Shown here one piece after another: positions 35,851 to 45,236 of a DNA stretch of 64,000 bases. The stretch's first letter is position 1. The number at the start of each line of letters is the position of its first letter. A model generated the notes under the pieces. That model was not told the DNA's origin. It did no database searches and worked only from the letters and a program-made list of their open reading frames with translations. Location of the stretch: contig JAMXSV010000018.1 in assembly GCA_027559495.1 (NCBI GenBank), positions 496,001 through 560,000 on the forward strand. Direction: 5' to 3'. A program made the position numbers and the translations under genes. This DNA is from Aurifilum marmelostoma (lineage: Eukaryota; Ascomycota; Sordariomycetes; Diaporthales; Cryphonectriaceae).

Positions 35851-36400
35851 GGTCGCTGCAGCAATCAATCCCTTGGGTGCCGGTGACAAGCGTAGAGAGA
35901 GTTCGAAGGTGAGTTTCAGCGTGCGCCCGGCAGAGATTTGACGAGGTGATTGATTGGTGAGCAAGCAGCTCGGCGCGATTTGTCACCGAGATCCGGAAGC
36001 AAACCGCTTTGGCGGTTGCGAGGCCTTGTACTGTAGCTAGGGCGACAGCTGCAGGACTGAATGTAACCAAGAAATATCAAATAAAGTCGTTGAGAAGTTG
36101 TTGGAGATTTGGTCAGCCAAGGCAAGTAACGTATTCAAGATTTCAAAGACTGGCTGGCACTGACGAGCAAGTAAGTGCAAGCGGGCCGTGTAGTGGCTTC
36201 ACGACCCTATAGTCGAATATGACGTTGTTGGGTGGCATCAGAATTATTATGCTAGTATCAACCAACGCAAGGTTAGTATCACCCCGTTTGTTGCATTCTG
36301 TTTAGATGGCTATTCTGACATAGCTTGTGCTCTGCTTGATCGACGGCCAACCAAACCTACCTATCTTCTCAGTCCCTCTGGTGATTTTGATTGCTACCAA
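35851..36400. promoter_or_regulatory. Divergent promoter region between BOL1 and NIF3
   Basis: 550 bp between divergent starts. It holds only short open frames, and no specific site was recognised. Confidence 0.5.
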
Positions 36401-37661
36401 ATGTCTTGCAGATTAAGATCTCTTGCCCCATCCACCACTCACCTACCTCGTACAATTGTGCCCAGCCACCGATCCCTCGCTCGTCTCACGGCTGCACCAA
36501 CTGCATTGTATCTGCCATCAACCTGTCATTTGAGCATTACTACTACGGCAGCCCGTGTGTCCAAAAGCAGCAGCATCGCAGCCATGGCGTTCAGCACGAA
36601 CCAGGTGCCTCAAAATGGGCCTTTCACACAGATCGTGGCGCGTGCAATGAGAACTTTGTAGGGACAGGCCCTTAAAGCTCGGTCTTTTTCAAGCATTGGT
36701 CCTATTTGCTGACGGCAAGGCGAAAAGGTATCCAGAGGAGCTAGCCGACCGGGCATGGGATAATGTGGGCCTACTGCTCGGGAATATGGACGAGCAGGGC
36801 CAGCGATCCTTGGGTCTGCAGGTCACGCCGGAGGAGAAGACAGTGCTTCTCACCAACGACCTTAGCCCTGCGGTCGCTGATGAGGCTGTCAGGAAGAAAG
36901 CGACTGTCATTGTCAGCTACCGTGCGCTCAAGCATCTACCCACCACCGAGATCGAGTCAAGGAGCTGAACTTTCTTCTTTGCAGATCCATTCATTTTCCG
37001 GGGACTCAAGTCTGTAGACGTGACAGACCCCCAGCAGCGTATCCTTCTGCAGCTGGCGCAGAGGAACATCGCCGTTTACTGCCCTCACACAGCCGTTGAT
37101 GCTGTCCCTGGAGGTCTCAACGACTGGCTAGCGGATTTGCTCTGCGGCTCGGATGGCGACAAGGCACGCTCCGTAGCGCAGCCTACCTCAGCACCACCTC
37201 CTGCCGGCTTCGAGGGAGCCGGTTACGGCAGGACGGTGGAATTTGTTCAGCCGCTTCTCGTGACCGAGCTTGTCCGTCGCCTTGCCAAGGGACTCGGTGG
37301 TCTCAAATACTTCATGGTCGCCGCTCCCAAGCAGCCTGCCCCCGCAAGCAGGCGCGTGCAGTCCGCCGCGGTGTGTGCCGGGTCGGGTTTCGATGTGCTC
37401 AAGAATTGCAACGTGGACGTCCTGGTGACAGGGGAGATGAGCCATCACAATGCGCTGCGTGCCGTCATGGAGAACAAGGTTGTCATTACTGTCTTTCACA
37501 GCAACTCGGAGCGGGCATATCTGCGTCAGAAGATGCAACCAGCGCTGGAGGCGCAAATTCGAAAGTGGGATGAAGGGGCAAATGTCCTAGTTAGCGATGT
37601 GGATGCTGATCCTTTCGAGATATGGGATGTCGACAATCTTGGCGGTGGGCCAGCGTCATGA
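36401..37661 (+). CDS. NIF3: NIF3-family protein with a mitochondrial-type N-terminus
   Basis: NIF3 (NGG1-interacting factor 3; DUF34) is a widely conserved, metal-binding, oligomeric protein whose exact reaction is unsettled. Exons 36401-36657, 36728-36921 and 36985-37661 join in phase for 375 residues. The first 60 residues are rich in Arg, Ser, Thr and Ala with no acidic residue, like a mitochondrial presequence. A second ATG at 36585 (MAFSTNQVPQNG) would give a cytosolic form. The core has ADRAWDNVGLLLG, TVLLTNDL, IVSYHPFIFRGLK spanning intron 2, IAVYCPHTAVDAVPGGLNDW, and the C-terminal DVLVTGEMSHHNAL and VITVFHSNSERAYL. The metal-ligand histidines and Asp/Glu positions of the family are present. 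Intron 2 uses a GTGCGC donor. It converges on VPS51, with only 96 bp between stops. Confidence 0.92.
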
Positions 37662-37757
37662 TGAAGAGCGCATGTCGTGAGGTTCTTCTCAAAGTAGAGA
37701 AGGGGTATCAGAGTATAGGATTTTTTTTTCTTCCTTCCCCCCCGGTTCGTTATTCTT

Positions 37758-38751
37758 TTACGTTCTGGGGGCGGCAAATTCATCTTTCAGGGCCGCTTCT
37801 CCTTCTGCCAGACATGCATCGATATCTGCACCCCCAACTCCTCTCTCCTTCCATCTCGTGAGTAACTGTTTGGGCAGCCTCCACGCCTCTTCTGCTTCTT
37901 CTGTCTTGCCCTCCTGTACCAGCGCCCGGACCCGCTCTGGGGCCTTGAGCACCTCGCTGACAAGCTCTCTGGTCCTTCTCTTCCTCGCTCGATACTCGTC
38001 CGCTTTCGCGCTCTCCTCGGGCTTGGAGGCGGACTTACGCATTGCTTCTCGAATCGACGACGCTTGTGAGTATATTTGGGCTATCGCCGGGTCCAATGTC
38101 GAGGCCATGGGGTTCAGTGGGTCCATGTTGGCACGCATCTGAAAGACAGGGTCGGAGAGCATTACCATCAGCAAGCAGTTCCGACAGTCGAAGCACATGT
38201 GAACAAGCACAAAAGGGAGGGGGCATGGGGGTATCATTGCTTACCTTGCGTATCGTCTCCGTCGCTGTAATCAATTTGCTATAATTATCATAAACCAACG
38301 CCTTCTTCTCAGCGCCTAGCGCCCGTATCTCCCCCAACACCCTCGTGTATGTACGCAGCAACTCGTCGAGACTGCTGTCCTGCAGCTTGGCCTTCACGTA
38401 AGCGTCAGCGTCGAACCCGGCGGCGTCGATCTCTGATAGCGGGACTTCCGAGTACGACGTCTCGGCGGCATCGCCTCCGATCGAGTCCGTGTCGGTGACC
38501 TCGAGGAGCGGGGTCGCAGCAGCGGACGAGGCGGCAGACGCCTTCTTGAGGTTGTAGTACTCGCGCAGGGCGGCACGATTGCTTCGTTTGTTGGGCGGAG
38601 CCGGCTGGAAGGACCCACTGCCTGGATTTGGAGAGCTGTTGGCCGAGCGTGGGATGTCGAGACTGGGGCGTGCGGAGGACGTAGGCGTCGCGAGGGCTTG
38701 AGAGGAGTTGGTCCGGCGGAAGGGATCACGGGGCGAGGCTATCGTGGACAT
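37758..38751 (-). CDS. VPS51: GARP complex subunit Vps51
   Basis: Vps51 is the small regulatory subunit of the GARP tether, which captures endosome-derived vesicles at the trans-Golgi and binds the SNARE Tlg1. Exons 38245-38751 and 37758-38138 join in phase for 295 residues. The N-terminal 60 residues are Ser/Pro-rich. The conserved start of the Vps51/Exo84-type region is RAALREYYNLKK, then FDADAYVKAKLQDSSLDELL and the coiled-coil-like EIRALGAEKKALVYDNYSKL, TATETIRKMRANMDPLNPM. The latter spans the intron. The C-terminal half is charged and helical. The short total length fits fungal Vps51, not the long animal protein. It lies divergently from RMI1. Confidence 0.88.
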
Positions 38752-39429
38752 GGCGGCGAAAGATGGCAGCGAGCGGGTTTGGTTAGGGATTAGCTGAGGG
38801 AGAGCACCAAAATAGTAAGAATTAAGATCAGTCAGTCGAGATTATTACTTTCTCATTCATCTGGAAACCAGTCCAGGAATGCTGGTCAAGTGCCTCGGAG
38901 TACAGGGAGTCTGTAATTATTTCAAAAGGGTCGAGTGGATCGAGGAGGGATAGATGGATGCTCACTATCACTCTCACCACAGACCCCCGGTAAGCAACGT
39001 GTCGATAAGCTGATGCAGGGATGCGACCTAGCATGATATTCAGTTATCGGAGGGCCCACCGCGCATGGGTACCCCAAGCCGGGTTGGTTGGCGCAAACAT
39101 CACTCTCCCTCTCTCTTTTCTTATCGATCGACGACTCTCGAAACGGACAGATGAAGACAAGGAGGTTCTGATCTGTCAAGAGGCAATGGGACATAGAATT
39201 CAGCAGGTCGGCAGTTGACGAATCGAGCGCGGTGTGAGCCAAGCAGAGAGGGGAGAGGCGAGAGCAAACGACATCGGCAAACTTTCGCACGCTTCATAAT
39301 CACATGGATATTTACGCACCAGATCTCTCACCGAGTCGACACGCTTGTGTTTAAGATGAGACGCTATAAATCTTGTCAAAAGCAAAAGAAAACCTTGCTC
39401 TCGTCGTCCCTCGATACACAGCTGTCAGG
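38752..39429. promoter_or_regulatory. Divergent promoter region between VPS51 and RMI1
   Basis: 678 bp between divergent starts. Several short frames on both strands, none with a family motif. Confidence 0.5.
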
Positions 39430-40149
39430 ATGAGCCTGGTATCCCAGATCCTCACACAGCTCCAGCCTCACAACATCCCTCCGCCCTCTCAAGAATGGCT
39501 GCAGGCCCTTGTCTCGTCGCGCAATCCACCACCGCCCCTCAACTCACTGGTTATGACTGCCAAGGCACGTCTTCTCGCCTCTGATCTGTCCACGCCAGGC
39601 CTGCTAGACGCATCCAAGATCCCCACCATCTGTCTCCCCGAGGGCGTCACCGCTCCAACTGTCAAGGAGACCCGCCTGAGTACCGATGTCTTCGTCCAGG
39701 TCGTCGACATCGAAAATCTGTCCAAGAGCCGGTGGGAGCAGGCGGAAGCGCTAGAGGCTATCGAGAGGGGAGAGCAGACACGAGGACGTGAGGTGATACG
39801 CCTCCCTGTTGGCGACGAGCTGGCTGCCACGAGGGACGGGTCAACAGCCACCACCCAGGCCGATGATGCAGCGGCGTCGAGGAACGCTACACATCGTCTG
39901 CTGCTGCAAGACTGCAGGAGGCAGCAGGTCTACGGTCTTGAGCTTGTCCGGGTGCCTCAGATTGCTATCGGTTCCCTGAATATAGGCTCCAAGATTTTGC
40001 TCAAAAAGGGCACAGTCGTGTCTAGGGGGATCATCATGTTGGAGCCTAGCAACTGCCAGTTTTTAGGCGGAAAAGTCGAGGCATGGCACAAGGCATGGAC
40101 GGGTGGGCTTCTCGCCCGGCTGAAAGAAGCCGCTCGTGCTGGAGGCTGA
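39430..40149 (+). CDS. RMI1: RecQ-mediated genome instability protein 1 (Rmi1)
   Basis: Rmi1 is the OB-fold partner of Top3 and the RecQ helicase (Sgs1) in the complex that dissolves double Holliday junctions. The gene is a single exon of 239 residues. The N-terminal three-helix part contains LTQLQPHNIPPPSQEWLQAL and LNSLVMTAKARLLASDL. The OB-fold follows a family-typical insertion: FVQVVDIENLSKSRWEQAE, then RLLLQDCRRQQVYGLELVRV, LNIGSKILLKKGTVVSRGI and CQFLGGKVEAWHKAW. The segment between residues 112 and 150 is a variable Glu/Asp/Thr loop. The ATG at 39430 is chosen because it precedes the conserved SLVSQILTQL; the frame has no better start. Its 3' end is 176 bp from the SKI3 stop. Confidence 0.88.
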   Translation: MSLVSQILTQLQPHNIPPPSQEWLQALVSSRNPPPPLNSLVMTAKARLLASDLSTPGLLDASKIPTICLPEGVTAPTVKETRLSTDVFVQVVDIENLSKSRWEQAEALEAIERGEQTRGREVIRLPVGDELAATRDGSTATTQADDAAASRNATHRLLLQDCRRQQVYGLELVRVPQIAIGSLNIGSKILLKKGTVVSRGIIMLEPSNCQFLGGKVEAWHKAWTGGLLARLKEAARAGG

Positions 40150-40325
40150 GGACAAGAGGTAGCCTAGTAAGCGCGACTGAGACCGGAGACAATATATTGA
40201 TTTTCAGGGTCACAAGAGCCAAGCTTGACTTGTAACACCATGGAAGTATATATCTCAAAATATGGTCAGTGACCATCATTTTATTCCTGTCCAAGAACCC
40301 ACATGATCGTAACTTTCCATCAAAT

Positions 40326-43300
40326 CTACGAAACATGCACGGCCTTCACCAGACCTTGCCAAGCCTGCCTTGACCAAGGCGCAAACATTATGCTGACCTG
40401 AGCATCCGCGGGCTTGCCAGTTACAGAGTATGCATCGGCCAGGTCCTCTGCACCCAGCTCGCCCTTGGGTGGGACGGCCTGGCTTGCCACTGTGAGTGCG
40501 AGCTCTCGCGGGTACTCGTGTTCTGTGTCAGTCACGTCCCCAAGATGAGTCCAGCCGTGTGGGAGATGTGGATACAGCATGATATCCGTCTGTGCCTGCG
40601 ATAGCAGTGCCTCTTGTGTGTCCTTGCCTGAAAGCGCTGCCACGGCCTGGAGAACCTCTCCGATCTGGAACTGTTCTGCAGGCGACGTCTTGTCTTGAGT
40701 ACGCAAGCCTTCCAGCTCCGAGATGACAGCCTCGAGACTCTCGTCGTCTTGATCCAGGATAGCAATAACACCTAGAAGAACGACCGATTGTACATGGTCG
40801 GGGCGCTCTTCAACCACGCCAAACAGCACGGATCGAGCCCTCTCACGGGCCTCCTCGGAGCCGGTGGCCCAGAGAACCTGAGCAAGAAGACATGCAGCGT
40901 CAGGGTTGTTGTCTGACTCCTGCAAGGCCGAGTCGAAATTCACCACCGCCTGATCCACTTCCTTCTTGTAATAGTAAGCAAGACCCACGGTCAGGTGTGC
41001 GGATAGCCTTGTCTTCCTCCGCTCCTCTGCAGTCAGCTCGTTATCTGACTCGTCGCTGCTAAGCTGCAGAGCCATCTCCCCACAGTCGACAGCCTGCTGG
41101 TGTGATCCTGTGGCCAGGTAAGCTCTTGCGAGATCTGCCTTTGCCATCGCAAACCTCTTTAGAGACTGAGCGGATTCAGTCACCTCGTAATCCCCTTCTA
41201 ATTTGGAGCAGATCTCTTCCAAAGTCACGACGGACTTTTGAGTGTCGTGAATCCGCTCCTGGAAAAGAGTGCAGAGATGACCAAAGGCGGATTCCTGTGG
41301 TTTGAGGGTCCGCAATTGACTCAGAGCAAATATGGACTGAATAAGAGGTGTGACGCTGAGGCTGGACGGCTTCGTGAGAATGTAGTCAAACATCGACACC
41401 GAATAATGCTGCCTAGAGGCCAGCGAAGAAGACTCGGATATCTCCATGGCGTGCGTAAATAGCCCACGGGCTTCTTTGACAGCTTCTTTGATATCATCGT
41501 GCGCAAGTAGGGCGACGAAACCTTGGCCCAACCAAGCGTGAGCGCAATCAGGATCCGTCGACTGCGCCCTTGTGAAAGCTTCATTAGAGATAGTCAGATC
41601 ATTCTGAAGAAGACCTAGGATGCCTAGGTTGGTCCACGCCCTTGCATCCCGCTCGTTCAGATATAGGCTGCGAACAAAGGCATGCTGGGATACGGCAGGA
41701 TTAATCTGACTGGTTGCCACACCGAGCGCGTTCCAAAACTCCGAGTTGCCGGCCTCGAGCTCAATGGCCCGTTTGAAGCACCGGATGGCCGCCTTCAGGT
41801 ACCTGCTGAACTTCTTCTTCAGGTCCCCTGGCAGGCAGACATGAGCCCGGTGCTCGGCCCAGCCCAGGTTGTAGAAGGCCACGCTCTGTGCGTGCATATC
41901 ATGTGCCGCCGCATGTATTGCACGTTTGTGCGCGAGGATCGTGGCGTGGATGGCACGGGTGAGGTCGACGCCTACCTTCTCGTCATCCGGAAAGATGCCA
42001 CGTGCGAAAACCACGGTATCATCAACACGGTCGACATCCTTCAAGAGCTCGAATTCAGGTTTGTCCTCTCCGCCCCCAAGCAAAGTACGGATGGGCTCGA
42101 GGGGAAGATCAGAAGCCCGACTTTGCGAACAGCTGAACACAGCACAGGAGTCCGCCACAGCCTTCCAGAAGTTGAAGGTCTCCTTGATGCCCTCTGGCGC
42201 GATGACGGCAAATGCCAAGGCGTCCTGCGCCGTGGTGACTGCTTTACCAAAGAGACCCGTTTCCAGATTGGTCACGGCACTGTCGACCATTGTCTGCATG
42301 AGAGCGATAGCTACGCCTTCCTCATCGGGCCTGCCCTGCATTACGTCCTGGTACAGAGTGATCGCATCGTCAAACTCACCAAGTTCGCGCTTGATGTTGG
42401 CAAGCATGAACTTGGTAAACCAGATCTCGCTGGGACCGATGGAATCGGACTGCTCTTCCAGCCTCCGCGCATTTTGAATCGCCTTGGTAGCCGACATATA
42501 ACGGCCAGAACTGTAGTAGCTTTCTCCAAGTCCAACCCAGGAGTGATAGTCGTCTGGTGATATTCTGAGGGCAGCTTGGAAGGAGACAATGGCCCTGTGG
42601 AATTCTTGTTTGTGTAGCTCGGCAACGCCGAGAGCTGAGAAGGGCCAGCTGATTCCCTTTCTCTTGGAGCCAGGAGGAGGCTTTACCTTGCCAGAGTCCA
42701 CAATACGCTGAGCAACAAGTTCGACCCGATCCCAATCAGCCTCGTTGGCAAAGGAGCGCGCAAGCCTCTCAGCAGAGATGACCTCCGAAGAGGAGAGTTC
42801 CACCGCCTTCTGGAAACACCTCCTGGCCCTCTTCGTGTCCCTAGCGTAGTCGGCATAGTACACGCCCAAACTCGTATAAGCCGGTGCGAAGGTCAGATTG
42901 CTCTTGAGGGCGTCCAAGAAGTACAGATAAGCGCTGCCGGGGCCTCGGCTCTTCCGAGCAGCCTTGGAAGTGTCCAGATTCCATATGCAAGTGCCTAGAC
43001 GATATTGGGTCTGGGCCAGGAGGTCCTTGAGGGCGTCGCCCTTGGCAGCGATCAGCGGTAGGCAGCGCTCCAGCTCGGCTGCGCTGGTGGCATGATCGCC
43101 CTTCAGAGACTTAACCCAGGCTGCCTCAGACCTAACGCGCAGGTTTTCCGGGTCCCTCTCCAAAGCTCGATCCAGAAAGTCGACTGCTTCTCCGTATTCT
43201 TCTTCCTCCTCGTAAATGAGGCCCACACCGATCAAAGCTTTTGTTGAAACTGGATCTCTGGCCAGAACGCCATCAAAGAGTGCTTTGGCTTCTTGGTGGT

Positions 43301-44615
43301 GCCGCGGGGACTGCCAGAAGACCAATGCTGTGGCCAGGTGCAGATGGAAGACATCCTTTGTGTTCTGGAAGTCCATGCCGGTCGTGGTCTGACGCTCCTT
43401 GGCTAGGGCCATCGCCTTCCGGAGCATCTCGACATTTGCTTCGTGCTCTTGCAGGGATTCATAATACTCAGCAACAAGGCGATAGGACAAAAGAGACTGG
43501 GCGGTCAGGACACCTTCCGACATCATAAGCAAGCGGTCTTCTTCAGTCAAGGGGATGACATTTGTCGGGGCGCCGCCATCGTCATCATCCTCACTATCAT
43601 CATCATTCTTCTCATCCTTGGCGGCTGTATCACCGCCGGCAGGCTCCAGTTTGGGGAAAGGAGAGATATCGCTGCTCAGGTAGGCCGTGATGACGCTACA
43701 GAGATCAGTGTCAGGGAAGAAGCTGCAGTAATCTCTGAGCACCCCAGCGTCCCATTCTGTAGTCTCCTTGTAATCTCTCCAGTCGATGGTGATCTCCCAA
43801 GCGAGCCGGAAGGGATGCTTGATAATGACCATGTCGCCAGCCAGCTTCAGCACGACCTCGAGCTCCTCGGACTTCTGTGGGCCGGCAGGAAATACAAGGA
43901 GTCGGTCGTAACAGTGCTGCAGGAGCTTTTCCTCATATTGGCGGCGGACATCGTCATCGGCAGACCAATTTATGATCTCCCGGTAAATCTGACCTAACCT
44001 GCTGGCTCCGAGCACCTCACGCTTCACCTCGATCGTGACCTCGTTGACCTTGGCGCCGATCCGCGTCCTTCTCTCCCCGATGAGGGTGTTGATCTGCTTC
44101 TTCTCGTGGACTTCGAGTATCTTGGCGATAGTCTCGTAGGTCTCCGCAGGGCGGGTACGGCCTTCGACTGCAGAGTAGATGGGGCTGTCGGGAAGCGTCA
44201 AGCTCAAGGCATCCACGTATTGCTGAGGGTCGCCATGAGTGCGAGCAAAAGCGACAAAATCGTCGACAGTCTTCTGATACTTGTAGGTCTGCTCCGAGTC
44301 TCTGAAGCTCTCGGCAAGCCGGATGGTTGCTTTCTGGTACTGAGCCAGTTTGGTGCCGCCCTGCCTCTCATACAGCTTGACCAGACCCTGCCAGGCTGTA
44401 GCATCATTTGGTTTCTGGCTGGCGGCAGTCTCGTATGTCTTCTCGGCCTCTTCTAGCCTGTCTTTCTTGTCAAGTGCAAAGGCCAAGAAGACGAGAGCAT
44501 TGTAATGTTTGGGGTCCTTCTGGAGTAAGTCCTGAGCTCGTTCAATGGCGTCATCGAACTTTTGTTGCTTGATGGCATCGTTGATGGCCTTGAGGGCCGC
44601 CTTGGTTGTTGACAT
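40326..44615 (-). CDS. SKI3: Superkiller protein 3 (Ski3), TPR scaffold of the Ski complex
   Basis: Ski3 scaffolds the Ski2-Ski3-Ski8 complex, which threads mRNA into the cytoplasmic exosome for 3'-5' decay and ribosome-linked surveillance. The gene is a single uninterrupted exon of 1429 residues, matching the family. TPR repeats start at residue 4 (ALKAINDAIKQQKFDDAIER, then KDPKHYNALVFLAFALDKK) and recur throughout: VSTKALIGVGLIYEEEEEYG, ISPDDYHSWVGLGESYYSSG, NSEFWNALGVATSQINP and DARAWTNLGILGLLQ. An acidic stretch (DEKNDDDSEDDDD) lies near residue 340. The N- and C-terminal arms expected for Ski3 are both present. The absence of introns in 4.3 kb is notable beside its intron-bearing neighbours. 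It shares a 621-bp divergent promoter with UTP22. Confidence 0.93.
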   Translation of the reverse strand: MSTTKAALKAINDAIKQQKFDDAIERAQDLLQKDPKHYNALVFLAFALDKKDRLEEAEKTYETAASQKPNDATAWQGLVKLYERQGGTKLAQYQKATIRLAESFRDSEQTYKYQKTVDDFVAFARTHGDPQQYVDALSLTLPDSPIYSAVEGRTRPAETYETIAKILEVHEKKQINTLIGERRTRIGAKVNEVTIEVKREVLGASRLGQIYREIINWSADDDVRRQYEEKLLQHCYDRLLVFPAGPQKSEELEVVLKLAGDMVIIKHPFRLAWEITIDWRDYKETTEWDAGVLRDYCSFFPDTDLCSVITAYLSSDISPFPKLEPAGGDTAAKDEKNDDDSEDDDDGGAPTNVIPLTEEDRLLMMSEGVLTAQSLLSYRLVAEYYESLQEHEANVEMLRKAMALAKERQTTTGMDFQNTKDVFHLHLATALVFWQSPRHHQEAKALFDGVLARDPVSTKALIGVGLIYEEEEEYGEAVDFLDRALERDPENLRVRSEAAWVKSLKGDHATSAAELERCLPLIAAKGDALKDLLAQTQYRLGTCIWNLDTSKAARKSRGPGSAYLYFLDALKSNLTFAPAYTSLGVYYADYARDTKRARRCFQKAVELSSSEVISAERLARSFANEADWDRVELVAQRIVDSGKVKPPPGSKRKGISWPFSALGVAELHKQEFHRAIVSFQAALRISPDDYHSWVGLGESYYSSGRYMSATKAIQNARRLEEQSDSIGPSEIWFTKFMLANIKRELGEFDDAITLYQDVMQGRPDEEGVAIALMQTMVDSAVTNLETGLFGKAVTTAQDALAFAVIAPEGIKETFNFWKAVADSCAVFSCSQSRASDLPLEPIRTLLGGGEDKPEFELLKDVDRVDDTVVFARGIFPDDEKVGVDLTRAIHATILAHKRAIHAAAHDMHAQSVAFYNLGWAEHRAHVCLPGDLKKKFSRYLKAAIRCFKRAIELEAGNSEFWNALGVATSQINPAVSQHAFVRSLYLNERDARAWTNLGILGLLQNDLTISNEAFTRAQSTDPDCAHAWLGQGFVALLAHDDIKEAVKEARGLFTHAMEISESSSLASRQHYSVSMFDYILTKPSSLSVTPLIQSIFALSQLRTLKPQESAFGHLCTLFQERIHDTQKSVVTLEEICSKLEGDYEVTESAQSLKRFAMAKADLARAYLATGSHQQAVDCGEMALQLSSDESDNELTAEERRKTRLSAHLTVGLAYYYKKEVDQAVVNFDSALQESDNNPDAACLLAQVLWATGSEEARERARSVLFGVVEERPDHVQSVVLLGVIAILDQDDESLEAVISELEGLRTQDKTSPAEQFQIGEVLQAVAALSGKDTQEALLSQAQTDIMLYPHLPHGWTHLGDVTDTEHEYPRELALTVASQAVPPKGELGAEDLADAYSVTGKPADAQVSIMFAPWSRQAWQGLVKAVHVS

Positions 44616-45236
44616 GGCGGTCTTGGAGGGAAGTAGTGAAATGATAGAGAGTGAAAGTCGTCAGGGTCAAAAGAATGCTTCTTCTTCTAGGTCGGTCTCA
44701 TCGTTGTCGCCGTCGTTGATCGATGCTCTCGTCAACCAGGTCTTCACAATCCAAACCGAGTCTCACGTCGGCCCACTGTCACACTCGAGTAGCTGCTGCA
44801 CCCTATCAGTCGCGAAAGACCACGGCGTGTCTCCCAAGCAATAAATATGATCTGGAGCGTATCCTTGGTCAGATGGAAGGCAGAGTCGCAAGACGGCACA
44901 GTTCAGAGCAGGCGAAGCCAGACAGACTCGACATCAATGCCTTGGGTGAGAGCCACTAATGAAACGGGGGGGTTCAGTGCTGTGTCATAGTGGGGTCAAG
45001 CGTAGCTTACAGTACCCCCTGCTCGGTACAGCGGTACATTACAGTGTTTCTCCTTATCGCGATAAGCCAAATATTTTGTACACAGCACGGTAGTAGTCCC
45101 TGGAAATTTTTCGTATCTCCAGCCCAGTGTACATTCTTCTTCACCAAACCTACTACTTTTCATATTATCAGGTTCAAACAACGACTCAAAGCCGCCATCA
45201 CTCGGCGGCGAGCTTGCCCCCTTTTTGTGTTTCAAA
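44616..45236. promoter_or_regulatory. Divergent promoter region between SKI3 and UTP22
   Basis: 621 bp between divergent starts of two RNA-metabolism genes. No canonical site was identified. The final 100 bp before UTP22 hold a short pyrimidine-rich part. Confidence 0.5.

Noticed and set aside
41682..42560. 292-codon plus-strand frame
   Set aside because: Lies entirely antisense to the SKI3 TPR region; composition is the mirror of real codons.
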